DNA of 64,000 bases, from NCBI RefSeq assembly GCF_011752065.1, contig NZ_JAAIJY010000004.1, positions 124,001-188,000 of the forward strand. Reading direction: 5' to 3'. The notes below the pieces were generated by a model. That model was not told the origin of the DNA. It ran no database searches and saw nothing but the letters and a program-made list of their open reading frames with translations. This document shows, piece by piece, positions 1-7,912 of this stretch. Origin of the DNA: Actinomyces sp. ZJ308. Lineage in GTDB: Bacteria; Actinomycetota; Actinomycetes; Actinomycetales; Actinomycetaceae. The number at the start of each line of letters is the position of its first letter. Within the stretch, counting starts at the first letter, position 1. Both the position numbers and the translations under genes were made by a program.

Positions 1-6
1 TTGCGG

Positions 7-1032
7 CTACTGCGCGGTGACGTCCTCAGGACGGATCGGATCGGGGACCGGGACGCCCAGGATCCGGGCGGTGTCCTCGATGTCGGTGCGCATCTGGGCC
101 AGCAGCGGGTCCAGACCGTCGAAGGCGAGCATGGGGCGCAGGCGCTCGACGAGCTCGATCCCGACCTCCTCGCCGTAGAGGTTGAGGTCGGCGCGCCCCA
201 GCACGTGGGCCTCGACCGTGCGCTGGGGGACGTCGTCGAAGGTGGGGTTGGTGCCGATCGAGATGGCGGCGGGAAGACGCTGTCCGCCCCCGTCGGCGCC
301 GCTGCCGCGCACCAGCCAGCCGGCGTAGACGCCGTCGGGCGGTACGACGCCGGCGGTGGCGGCCTCCAGGTTGGCGGTGGGGAAGCCGAGCTCGCGCCCG
401 CGTCGCAGCCCCCTGACGACGACTCCGCGCAGCCGGTGGGGACGTCCCAGGACCTGGTGGGCCTGCCCCATGTTCCCCTCCTTGAGGCACTGGCGTATCC
501 AGGTCGATGACCAGCGCCGCCCCTGCTGAGAGCGGATCTTGGAGACGATCTCCACCGCGAAGCCGTCGGCCCGCCCGATCTGCTCCAGGGTGGCGGCGTC
601 CCCCGAGTTGTGGCAGCCGAAGCGCACATCGTCCCCGACGACGACCGCCCGGGCTCCGAGCAGATTCTCCAGCCAGGTGCGCGCGAAGTCCTGGGGGCTC
701 TGGGCGGCGAAGTCGAGGGTGTAGGTGATGACCAGGACCGCGTCCAGACCAATGTCTCCCAGAGAGGCCAGGCGGTCGGTCAGGGAGGTGATGAGGGGCA
801 GGTCCAGGTCCGGCTGGTGGACGCTGCGGGGGTGCGGGTCGAAGGTGACCGCCACGGCCAGGGGCCGCTCACCGTCGCGGGCGAGCTCGTCGGAGAGCTC
901 GACGACGCGCCCCAGGACCGCCTGGTGCCCACGGTGGACGCCGTCGAAGATGCCCATCGTGACCACCGTGCCCGGTCCGCCCGGTGCGCTCAAGCTCGCT
1001 GGCACCTGCTCGGCGCCGTACCAGACCTCCAC
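7..1032 (-). CDS. ribF: Bifunctional riboflavin kinase / FAD synthetase
   Basis: Converts riboflavin to FMN and then FAD in the cytoplasm. The 341-residue length is normal for the family. The N-terminal nucleotidyltransferase half shows GIFDGVHRGH near residue 27 and TFDPHP. The C-terminal flavokinase half shows LGFPTANLE, PPDGVYAGW and GTNPTFDD, then LYGEEVGIELVERLRPM. In mycobacteria ribF also lies downstream of the infB-rbfA-truB group. It is divergent from the ABC exporter that follows on the plus strand. The stop codon is six bases inside the left edge, so any downstream partner (often rpsO) is not visible. Confidence 0.95.
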   Translation of the reverse strand: MEVWYGAEQVPASLSAPGGPGTVVTMGIFDGVHRGHQAVLGRVVELSDELARDGERPLAVAVTFDPHPRSVHQPDLDLPLITSLTDRLASLGDIGLDAVLVITYTLDFAAQSPQDFARTWLENLLGARAVVVGDDVRFGCHNSGDAATLEQIGRADGFAVEIVSKIRSQQGRRWSSTWIRQCLKEGNMGQAHQVLGRPHRLRGVVVRGLRRGRELGFPTANLEAATAGVVPPDGVYAGWLVRGSGADGGGQRLPAAISIGTNPTFDDVPQRTVEAHVLGRADLNLYGEEVGIELVERLRPMLAFDGLDPLLAQMRTDIEDTARILGVPVPDPIRPEDVTAQ

Positions 1033-1218
1033 TGTCGATATCCCTGCTCTCGTCTGCCTGCGGGGCGCGCTGCACTCCCGCCCGCATGGTCCACGTTACT
1101 GTCCACGTTCCACGGCGCACGCTCCCGACCTGCACAGACGGGACGGGACGGCGGCTCGTGCGGGACAACCCTGCCACGGTCGTACCGCCGGACGCGACCT
1201 GGCGGCCTTCGACACGCC

Positions 1219-1247
1219 TTGACGCTTCTCGACCGTCAGTCTATTCT
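1219..1247 (+). promoter_or_regulatory. Probable sigma-70-type promoter of the ABC exporter
   Basis: TTGACG (1219-1224) and TATTCT (1242-1247) are separated by 17 bases, close to the vegetative consensus and unusual in this GC-rich region. It points at the exporter genes and predicts a leader of about 105 bases. It lies in the 329-base ribF-exporter gap. I saw nothing else there beyond the adjoining palindrome and a short direct repeat (agacttcaa, twice) before the ribosome site. Confidence 0.6.
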
Positions 1248-1255
1248 CGATATCG

Positions 1256-1268
1256 ACCGACGGTCGGT
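1256..1268. promoter_or_regulatory. Palindromic operator, TetR-like
   Basis: ACCGAC-G-GTCGGT is a perfect 6-bp inverted repeat around one base. It begins nine bases after the -10 hexamer, so it covers the expected transcription start and early transcribed region. That is a usual place for a repressor to block a promoter. The sequence style resembles actinobacterial TetR operators. No TetR gene lies in the window, so the regulator is inferred. Confidence 0.55.
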
Positions 1269-1361
1269 TAGCGTTGCGGACCGATTCCAGGACATGAGAA
1301 AGAGCCACACAGAACACGCACCGGAGAGAAAGACTTCAAAGACTTCAAGGAGGCCGTTGCC

Positions 1362-3692
1362 ATGCTGATGCGACTGCTCAAAGCCGACCTGGCGCGCGGC
1401 GCCGTCGTGGCCGCCACCCTGACCGCCCTCATCGCCCTGGCCGCCACGCTGATGTCGGCTGGGACGTCACTGGTCGTGGACAGCCTGTCGGCGACGAGCC
1501 GGCTCTCGCAGCGGGCCAAGCTGCCGGACCTGGTCCAGATGCACGCAGGGCAGATCGACGACGACACCCTCCAGACCATCGACCAGTGGGCCGAGGCACG
1601 CAGCGACGTCACCGACCACGAGGTCATCAAGACCCTGAAGGCACCGCGCCAGGAGCTGACGATCAATGGCGTCAACCAGAGCGGATCCTTCAACGAGCCC
1701 GCCTTCGTCACCTCCCCCAAGCACCTCGACCTGCTGCTCGATGATCACGGCAACCCCGTGGACCCGGGACCGGGCGAGGTGGTCCTGCCGATCCACTACC
1801 GGGTGATCAAGGCCGCCGACGTCGGCGACACCGTCACCGTGAGCACCTCCGGCAAGCCGATGACGCTGAAGGTGGTGGGCTTCGCAAGGGACGCCCAGAT
1901 GAACGCCGCCATGATCCCCTCCAAGCGCCTGGTGGTCAGCCCTGAGGACTTCTCCACCCTGGAGCAGCAGACCATCGACACCGAGTACCTCATCGAGTTC
2001 GCCCTGACAGACGCCGCCCGCCCCGGAACCGTCATCGACAGCTACAAGGAGGCGGGCCTGCCCAGCAACGGCATCAACATCAGCGCCTCGATGATCCAGC
2101 TCATCAACTCCTTGAACGTCATGCTCATCGTGGCCGTGGCCCTGATGGTGGCGATCGTGCTGGCCGTGGTCGCCATGCTCGCCCTGCGATACACGGTACT
2201 GGCGGCCATTGAGACGGATCTGGCGCAGATCGCCGTGCTCAAGGCCATCGGAGCACCGCAGAGCCGGATACGCCGCCTCTACGTGATCAAGTACCTGGCC
2301 CTGTCAGCAGTAGGAGCGACCGTCGGCTGCGCGGCCGGCCAGCCCCTGGCCGCAGCGCTGGAGGGCCCGACGACGCTCTACCTGGGTACGCCGCCAAGGA
2401 CCGTCTGGAGCGTGGGGCTTCCCATCGTCGCGGTGCTGGCTCTGGCCGCGATCATCATCGGCTTCACGTGGCTGTCCCTGCGGCGCATCGGGCGCATCTC
2501 GGCGATCGAGGCCCTGCGCAGCGGCACCAGCTCCTCCCTGCGCCCCCGTCGCCAGCGCTGGAGGCTCACGAGCGTGCGCCGTCTTCCGGTCCAGGTGTGG
2601 CTCGGCGCTCGTGAGGCGCTGCGTCCCTCCAACGCACTGCTGCTCGGCGTCCTGACGCTGTGCACCTTCACCATGGTGCTGCCGACCAACGTCTCCACAA
2701 CGCTGAGCAATCCACAGGTCGCCACCTACCTGGGAGCCGGTCAGGCGGATCTGCGCATCGACGTGCCCACCGGGGTTCAGGACCTGGCCACCGTGGAGAA
2801 GGCGGTCGACTCCGATCCTCGTATCAGTGAGCACACCACGGTGCTGCGCCGCAGCTACAAGATGTCCACGAGCAGTGGCGGCTGGGAGACGGTGCTCATC
2901 GATATCGGGAATCATGAGACCTTCCCCATCAGGTACATCTCCGGGCGCGGTCCCACCACGGACGACGAGGTCTCCCTGTCCTACAGCCAGGCCAAGACCA
3001 CGGGCGCCGAGGAGGGATCCACGGTCACCGTGCAGACCGCCGACGGGAACAAGGAGCTCACGGTGACGGGCGTCTACCAGGACATCACCAACAACGGACT
3101 GACCGCCAAGGCCACCTTCGACGACGGCGCTCCAGCGCTGTGGCAGATCATCTACGCCGACGCCCACTCCACGGAACAGGCCAACGCCTTCGCCCAAGAC
3201 CTGAACCAGGAGTACCCGGGAGTCCAGGCGATCGCCATGGACCAGTACGCCTCCCAGTTCTTCGGGGCCACCGGATCACAGGTCCGCCTCATCACCATGA
3301 TGGCCTGCACCATCGCACTGGGACTGTCCTTCCTCATCACGGTCCTGTTCACCGTCCTGATCGTGTCGAGGGAAAGGCCTCAGCTGGGCGTTCTCCTGGC
3401 GCTGGGCTGCACCAGGGGCGCCATCGCCCGTCAGTACCTCACCCGTTTCGGCTTCATCGCCCTGATCGGGGTCGCCCTGGGGCTCCTGGGCACCTTCACG
3501 TTGGGAGGCTCCGCGATCGGGGCCGTCATGTCCTCCCGCGGAGCACCCGACCTTCAGCTTCTACCCAACCTGTGGCTGGTGGGACTGGTCCTGCCGGGCG
3601 CGCTGCTGGCCACCGTCATCGGCGCAGTCTCCCTGGGCCTCAGGCGCCTGCGCACCATGCCCCTGTCCACGACCTTGACCACCGGCGAGTAA
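1362..3692 (+). CDS. ABC transporter permease, FtsX/MacB type (double FtsX)
   Basis: A 776-residue membrane protein with the layout of large FtsX-type permeases. It has one N-terminal transmembrane helix (residues 15-37), an extracellular domain, a membrane block at about 245-375, a second helix-plus-domain unit (helix at about 425-445), and a C-terminal membrane block at about 640-765. Each membrane block carries the family sequence of the type 'LKAIGAPQSRIRRLYVIKY' or 'LLALGCTRGAIARQYLTR'. AAGGAGG at 1347-1353, eight bases upstream, fixes the start. The ATPase gene follows 11 bases later, so the pair forms one exporter. The substrate is unknown; relatives export lipids or antimicrobial compounds. 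Confidence 0.9.
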   Translation: MLMRLLKADLARGAVVAATLTALIALAATLMSAGTSLVVDSLSATSRLSQRAKLPDLVQMHAGQIDDDTLQTIDQWAEARSDVTDHEVIKTLKAPRQELTINGVNQSGSFNEPAFVTSPKHLDLLLDDHGNPVDPGPGEVVLPIHYRVIKAADVGDTVTVSTSGKPMTLKVVGFARDAQMNAAMIPSKRLVVSPEDFSTLEQQTIDTEYLIEFALTDAARPGTVIDSYKEAGLPSNGINISASMIQLINSLNVMLIVAVALMVAIVLAVVAMLALRYTVLAAIETDLAQIAVLKAIGAPQSRIRRLYVIKYLALSAVGATVGCAAGQPLAAALEGPTTLYLGTPPRTVWSVGLPIVAVLALAAIIIGFTWLSLRRIGRISAIEALRSGTSSSLRPRRQRWRLTSVRRLPVQVWLGAREALRPSNALLLGVLTLCTFTMVLPTNVSTTLSNPQVATYLGAGQADLRIDVPTGVQDLATVEKAVDSDPRISEHTTVLRRSYKMSTSSGGWETVLIDIGNHETFPIRYISGRGPTTDDEVSLSYSQAKTTGAEEGSTVTVQTADGNKELTVTGVYQDITNNGLTAKATFDDGAPALWQIIYADAHSTEQANAFAQDLNQEYPGVQAIAMDQYASQFFGATGSQVRLITMMACTIALGLSFLITVLFTVLIVSRERPQLGVLLALGCTRGAIARQYLTRFGFIALIGVALGLLGTFTLGGSAIGAVMSSRGAPDLQLLPNLWLVGLVLPGALLATVIGAVSLGLRRLRTMPLSTTLTTGE

Positions 3693-3703
3693 GGAGACAG
3701 ACG

Positions 3704-4504
3704 ATGACTACCTCCAGCACCCCTTCGACGGCCGCCGTGGAGCCCACCGCCACCCCGGGAGGACAGCCGGCTCTGCGCGCCCAGGGACTGTCCAAGAGCT
3801 ACCACTCCCCCGTCCTGACGGACCTTGACCTGGAGATCGAGCAGGGACAGTTCGTCGCCATCATGGGGCCCTCCGGGTCCGGGAAGTCCACGCTCCTGCA
3901 CTGCCTGAGCGGGATGGACCGTCCCACAGACGGCTCGGTGCTCCTGGGAGACACCGAGATCACCACCTTGAGCGAGAAGGAGCTGGCGGCGCTGCGGTTG
4001 TCGCGCTTCGGCTTCGTCTTCCAGCAGCCCCATCTCATGACGACCCTGTGCCTGCTGGACAACATCGTCCTGCCCGGGTTCCTGGCCGGTACGCGCCCGC
4101 GCGCCGAGGTCACGGCGCGCGGAGAGGAGCTCATGGAGCGCATGGGGATCGCGGACCTGGCCTCCAGCGCCATCACCGAGGTCTCCGGGGGCCAGCTCCA
4201 ACGCGCCGGGATCTGCCGGGCGCTGATCAACGACCCCGGGATCGTCTTCGCCGACGAGCCCACCGGGGCACTCAACTCGGCCACCGCGCTGCAGATCCTC
4301 GACCTGCTCGGTCAGGTGCACGCCTCGGGAACGACCCTGGTCATGGTCACCCACGACGCCCAGGTGGCGGCCCGGGCGGACCGGGTCCTGGTCCTCGTGG
4401 ACGGGCGGATCGTGGAGGACCTCTCCCTGGGTCGCTACCAGGAGGCCTCCGCCCCCTCCCGTCTGAGCACGGTCACCGAGGCCCTCCAGCGCCGCAGCGT
4501 GTGA
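3704..4504 (+). CDS. ABC transporter ATP-binding protein (MacB/LolD type)
   Basis: A 266-residue ATPase partner of the preceding FtsX-type permease. It has Walker A GPSGSGKST, the Q-loop in FVFQQPHLM, signature VSGGQLQRAGICRAL, Walker B IVFADEPTGALNS and the H-loop in MVTHDAQVA. The start was placed at the ATG in AAGGAGACAGACGATG, where the ribosome site overlaps the end of the permease gene. The frame stays open far upstream within the permease but without a credible start. The GALNS element is typical of ATPases paired with FtsX permeases. It is co-transcribed with the permease from the operator-controlled promoter at 1219-1268. Confidence 0.93.
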   Translation: MTTSSTPSTAAVEPTATPGGQPALRAQGLSKSYHSPVLTDLDLEIEQGQFVAIMGPSGSGKSTLLHCLSGMDRPTDGSVLLGDTEITTLSEKELAALRLSRFGFVFQQPHLMTTLCLLDNIVLPGFLAGTRPRAEVTARGEELMERMGIADLASSAITEVSGGQLQRAGICRALINDPGIVFADEPTGALNSATALQILDLLGQVHASGTTLVMVTHDAQVAARADRVLVLVDGRIVEDLSLGRYQEASAPSRLSTVTEALQRRSV

Positions 4505-4564
4505 CGAGGGCCGGGGAACCGAGCCAGTCGCCTCGGAGCCCGGGTCCTGATGCTGGACAGTGGC

Positions 4565-4587
4565 CTGACCGGTCGGTGGCCGGTCAG
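4565..4587. terminator. Possible bidirectional hairpin between convergent genes
   Basis: CTGACCGG and CCGGTCAG form a perfect 8-bp stem with a 7-base loop between the exporter ATPase gene (plus) and the small Cys/His protein gene (minus), whose stop it overlaps. There is no U-tract, so termination is only suggested by its position. Confidence 0.3.
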
Positions 4588-4928
4588 TGGCCGCCGCAGC
4601 CGCAGTCGCCACCGCTTGAGGTCGGGGCGGAGATGTCTCGCAGGCCCAGCAGGTTGCCGGCCTTGTGACCGGGGGTGACGCCCTGCGGGGCGGCCGCACC
4701 CAGCGCCGTCGTCACCGCTGAGGCGATGGCCACCGGGTCGACGGCCTGCGAGGAGGGCTCCTGCGACGACTGCGCGGAGGACTGCGAGGCGGTCTGGGCG
4801 GGCGCCGGCTGGTAGCCCTCGCCCAGGGGCTGGGCCACGGCCGGAGCGGCGGCGCGCTCGTCCTGCTTGCTGCTCCGCTGGCCGTGGCCGCCGCAGCCGC
4901 AGCGGCATCCGGTACCGGTCTGGCTCAT
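4584..4928 (-). CDS. Small protein with CGCGGH motifs at both ends (unknown function)
   Basis: A 114-residue protein I do not recognise. It starts at the ATG preceded by AAGGAGACACG; an in-frame ATG eight codons upstream lacks such a site. Residues 8-15 are CRCGCGGH and the last six are CGCGGH, flanking a Ser/Gln/Ala-rich middle with no transmembrane segment. The two ends share a 19-base identical stretch (4587-4605 and 4884-4902). The Cys/His tips look like metal-binding ends, but this is inference. It lies 81 bases downstream of truB on the same strand and may be co-transcribed with it. Confidence 0.7.
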   Translation of the reverse strand: MSQTGTGCRCGCGGHGQRSSKQDERAAAPAVAQPLGEGYQPAPAQTASQSSAQSSQEPSSQAVDPVAIASAVTTALGAAAPQGVTPGHKAGNLLGLRDISAPTSSGGDCGCGGH

Positions 4929-5009
4929 CGTGTCTCCTTGGAAAGCACTCATCGTGGTGCCCGCGTGCGCCGCAGGACCTGCAAACCTGTTCGCCTCCGC
5001 TGTCGCGTC

Positions 5010-6137
5010 TCAAGCGGGGTCCAGGACCAGGACCGGGCGGGCGCGCGGGCCTTGAGGCGTCAACAGTGCCACGAGCCGCCCCTCGGGTGCGAATCCGGCA
5101 ACCACGCGCCGCCCCGGGGTCCCCTTGGACGTCGCCGGAGCCGAGTCGTCCGCGGGTGCCTGGGCCCGCTCCAGGGCCGCGGCATCGAGAGGCTGCCCGA
5201 AGCGCAGTCCGCGGGCCTCGGCCTCGGTGAGAGACAGCTGCGCGAAGCAGCGTCGGGCCACCTCCTCCAGCGGGATCGTGGTGAGGCCGCAGGGGCGGGT
5301 GGAGGCGGCGTCGTCCTGCACCTGCCTGGACAGGTCCGTCAGGGTGCCGGCCTCGCCGATGTCGAAGGGGCCGACGCCGGTGCGTCGCAGCGCGGTCAGG
5401 TGCGCCCCGCAGCCCAGGGCCCGGCCCAGGTCCCTGGCCAGAGCCCGTACGTAGGTTCCCGAGGAGCAGGAGACGACGACGTCAAGATCCACGACCTCGG
5501 TCCTGTCCCCCGGGGTGGGGACCGCGACGTCGGCGCTCGCCTGGCGGGGGCCACCGGTCAGGCGCAGCTCGTGGACGGTGACGGGCCTGGCCTCCAGCTC
5601 GATCTCCTGGCCGTCACGGACCCGCTTATAGGCGCGCACGCCGTCGACCTTGATGGCCGAGACGGCGCTGGGCACCTGCTGGATCGGTCCGGTCAGGCCC
5701 GCCAGCGCCGCCTGGAGGCGATCCGTGGGCAGGTCGTCGATGCGGCAGCCGTGGGCGGAGACGGGCTCGCCCTCGGCGTCCTCGGTGGTGGTCTCGACCC
5801 CGAGGCGGACGGTGGCCTCGTAGGTCTTGTCCGCTCCCACCAGGTAGGTCAGGAAGCGGGTGGCGCGCCCCACGCCCAGGACCAGCAGTCCGGTGGCCAT
5901 GGGATCGAGGGTGCCAGCGTGGCCCACCTTGCGGGTGGCGGCCAGGCGCCGGGTGGCGCCGACGACGTCGTGGCTGGTCAGACCCCGGGGCTTGTCCACC
6001 AGGAGCACCCCGTCGGCGGCGGTGACGGCACCGCGGGCGACGTCGGGACGGCGCCGACGCGCAGCGTGGTCGCCGCTGTGGTGATCGCTGCGGGCGTCGG
6101 CATGCCCGGCGGGCTCGGATCGTTCGGACACGCTCAC
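5010..6137 (-). CDS. truB: tRNA pseudouridine(55) synthase TruB
   Basis: Makes pseudouridine 55 in the T-arm of tRNAs. Visible motifs are [38 protein letters not shown] with the catalytic Asp in the GTLDP segment, [10 protein letters not shown], and [21 protein letters not shown]. The C-terminal part carries a PUA-like tail. GTG at 6137 was chosen because it overlaps the rbfA stop as GTGA; the product is then 375 residues with an approximately 40-residue charged N-terminal extension. The frame also contains an earlier ATG inside rbfA, which is less likely. rbfA-truB is a standard translation and RNA-modification pair. Confidence 0.93.
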   Translation of the reverse strand: MSVSERSEPAGHADARSDHHSGDHAARRRRPDVARGAVTAADGVLLVDKPRGLTSHDVVGATRRLAATRKVGHAGTLDPMATGLLVLGVGRATRFLTYLVGADKTYEATVRLGVETTTEDAEGEPVSAHGCRIDDLPTDRLQAALAGLTGPIQQVPSAVSAIKVDGVRAYKRVRDGQEIELEARPVTVHELRLTGGPRQASADVAVPTPGDRTEVVDLDVVVSCSSGTYVRALARDLGRALGCGAHLTALRRTGVGPFDIGEAGTLTDLSRQVQDDAASTRPCGLTTIPLEEVARRCFAQLSLTEAEARGLRFGQPLDAAALERAQAPADDSAPATSKGTPGRRVVAGFAPEGRLVALLTPQGPRARPVLVLDPA

Positions 6138-6682
6138 AGGCCCTCGGCGGCCCGGGCGGGTCCCGGCTCGGTCCCCCACCGGTCCTCGTGGGTGCCGTTG
6201 TCGTCAGCGCTCTGATCGACGTCGGTCTCAGCGCCGGTCCCGGTGTCAGTAACCGTGTCAGCCTCGTCGTCGTGCCGGTAGGGATCGGCCTCGCCCGCGT
6301 AGGCGGCTCCCTCGGCGGCCTTGGCGATCTGGGCGTCGCGCACCCGGGCCTGGGCCAGGGCGTCCTCGAGGGTCTTGGCGGTGGTGGGCAGGGCGTCGAG
6401 CTGGAAGGTCAGGGACGGGGTCAGGCGGATGCCCAGGGCCTTGCCCACCTCGGAGCGGATGAGCCCCTTGGCCGAGCGCAGCGCCTTGGCCGTCTCCTCG
6501 CGCTCCTCGTCACTGCCGTAGACGGTGTAGAAGATGGTCGCCTGCTGCAGGTCGCCGGTGACACGGACGTCGGTGACGGTGACGAAGCCCAGGCGCGGGT
6601 CCTTGATCCGCCCCTGCAGGAGACGGGCGACGGTCTCGTGAATGCGGTCGGCGACCTTGCGGGCGCGGGCGGCGTCGGCCAT
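6134..6682 (-). CDS. rbfA: 30S ribosome-binding factor RbfA
   Basis: A late 30S maturation factor that binds near the 5' end of 16S rRNA. The 182-residue protein starts [19 protein letters not shown] and keeps the KH-like core, including [40 protein letters not shown] and LTFQLD. After about residue 120 it continues as an acidic, low-complexity tail (Asp/Thr-rich) of some 55 residues, longer than in E. coli. The downstream truB start overlaps its stop. Here rarD lies between infB and rbfA on the opposite strand. Confidence 0.93.
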   Translation of the reverse strand: MADAARARKVADRIHETVARLLQGRIKDPRLGFVTVTDVRVTGDLQQATIFYTVYGSDEEREETAKALRSAKGLIRSEVGKALGIRLTPSLTFQLDALPTTAKTLEDALAQARVRDAQIAKAAEGAAYAGEADPYRHDDEADTVTDTGTGAETDVDQSADDNGTHEDRWGTEPGPARAAEGL

Positions 6683-6874
6683 GGCGGGGCTCCTTCATGT
6701 GTGAGGTCCGGTTCGGCAGTCCTGGACGTCAGCGATCGTGACCGGTCGGTGCGGCACACCGGGGGCGAGCCGGCCCCTGACGAGGCGGTCCAGTGCGCCC
6801 CACTATGCTACGTGGAGCGTCAGCGCGGTCTGCGCTGCCATCCCCGAGCGCGAACGGTTCAGGAACAGATCACA

Positions 6875-7912
6875 ATGGCCTCCTCCCCCGGTGCACCCCA
6901 CGAGCCCGGACCCCCGACCGTCCCGGGTACCCCGACAGCGACGCCGGCGCCTGTGCCGGCGGGGCTCGACGGTACTGGGATGGCCCTGGTCATCGGCTGT
7001 TACACGCTCTGGGGAGTCTTCCCCCTCTACTTCCGGCTCCTGTCGGCCGCCGGCAGCGTCGAGATCATCGGCCACCGGATCATGTGGACCCTGGCCACCT
7101 GCCTGCTGCTGGTCGCCTCACGGCGCCGCTGGGGACGGCTGGCCCAGGTCTGGCGCACGCCCCGGCTGCTGGGGGCGCTGGCCGTCTCGGGTCTGCTGGT
7201 CTCGGTCAACTGGCTCGTCTACGTCTACGGCGTCAACACCGCGCGCACGGCCGACGCCGCCCTGGGCTACTTCATCAACCCGCTGGTGACGGTGGCCCTG
7301 GCCTCCCTGGTGCTGCGCGAGCGGTTGCGCCCCGTTCACCGGGTCTCGATCGGCCTGGCAGGCGCCGCCGTGGCGCTGCTGGTGGTGCTCCAGGGATCGC
7401 TGCCGTGGATCTCCCTGGCCCTGGCCTTCTCCTTCGCCCTGTACGGGCTGGTCAAGAAGCGGATCGGTCCGCAGGTCGATGCCCTGACCGGGCTGACGGT
7501 GGAGAGCGCCCTCGTGGTGCCCGTGGCGCTCGCCTACCTGGGGTACCTGGCCTGGCAGGGGCAGTCGGCCTGGCAGGGGCCCGGTCAGGGGTGGCGGATC
7601 ATGGCGCTGCTCGTGGTGGCCGGGCCCGTCACGGCCGTGCCGCTGCTGCTCTTCGCCGCCGGGACACGGCGCGTGCCGCTGTCGGTGGTGGGGATGAGCC
7701 AGTACATCGCCCCGATCACCCAGTTCCTCCTGGCCTGGGCCGTCTTTGACGAGCAGATCCCGCCGGCCCGCTGGGCGGCCATGGTGCTGGTGTGGGCGGC
7801 GGTCGCGGTCTTCATCGGCGACGCCGTGCACCAGCTCGTCCGCCGTCCCCGCCCGCGTCATGCGACGGCGCTCAGTCGCGCGGCTTCTCGCGCATCTCCC
7901 AGGTCTCGATGA
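6875..7912 (+). CDS. rarD: RarD-type EamA/DMT transporter
   Basis: A 345-residue integral membrane protein of the EamA family. After an approximately 30-residue Pro/Thr-rich N-terminus it shows [16 protein letters not shown], the hallmark first helix of RarD, then about ten helices. Typical segments are [43 protein letters not shown], and [16 protein letters not shown] before the last helices. The start is the first ATG after a poorly matched ribosome site (AGGA, about 10 bases upstream). The substrate is unknown. Its last 41 bases run antisense into the end of infB, and it separates infB from rbfA. Confidence 0.85.
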   Translation: MASSPGAPHEPGPPTVPGTPTATPAPVPAGLDGTGMALVIGCYTLWGVFPLYFRLLSAAGSVEIIGHRIMWTLATCLLLVASRRRWGRLAQVWRTPRLLGALAVSGLLVSVNWLVYVYGVNTARTADAALGYFINPLVTVALASLVLRERLRPVHRVSIGLAGAAVALLVVLQGSLPWISLALAFSFALYGLVKKRIGPQVDALTGLTVESALVVPVALAYLGYLAWQGQSAWQGPGQGWRIMALLVVAGPVTAVPLLLFAAGTRRVPLSVVGMSQYIAPITQFLLAWAVFDEQIPPARWAAMVLVWAAVAVFIGDAVHQLVRRPRPRHATALSRAASRASPRSR

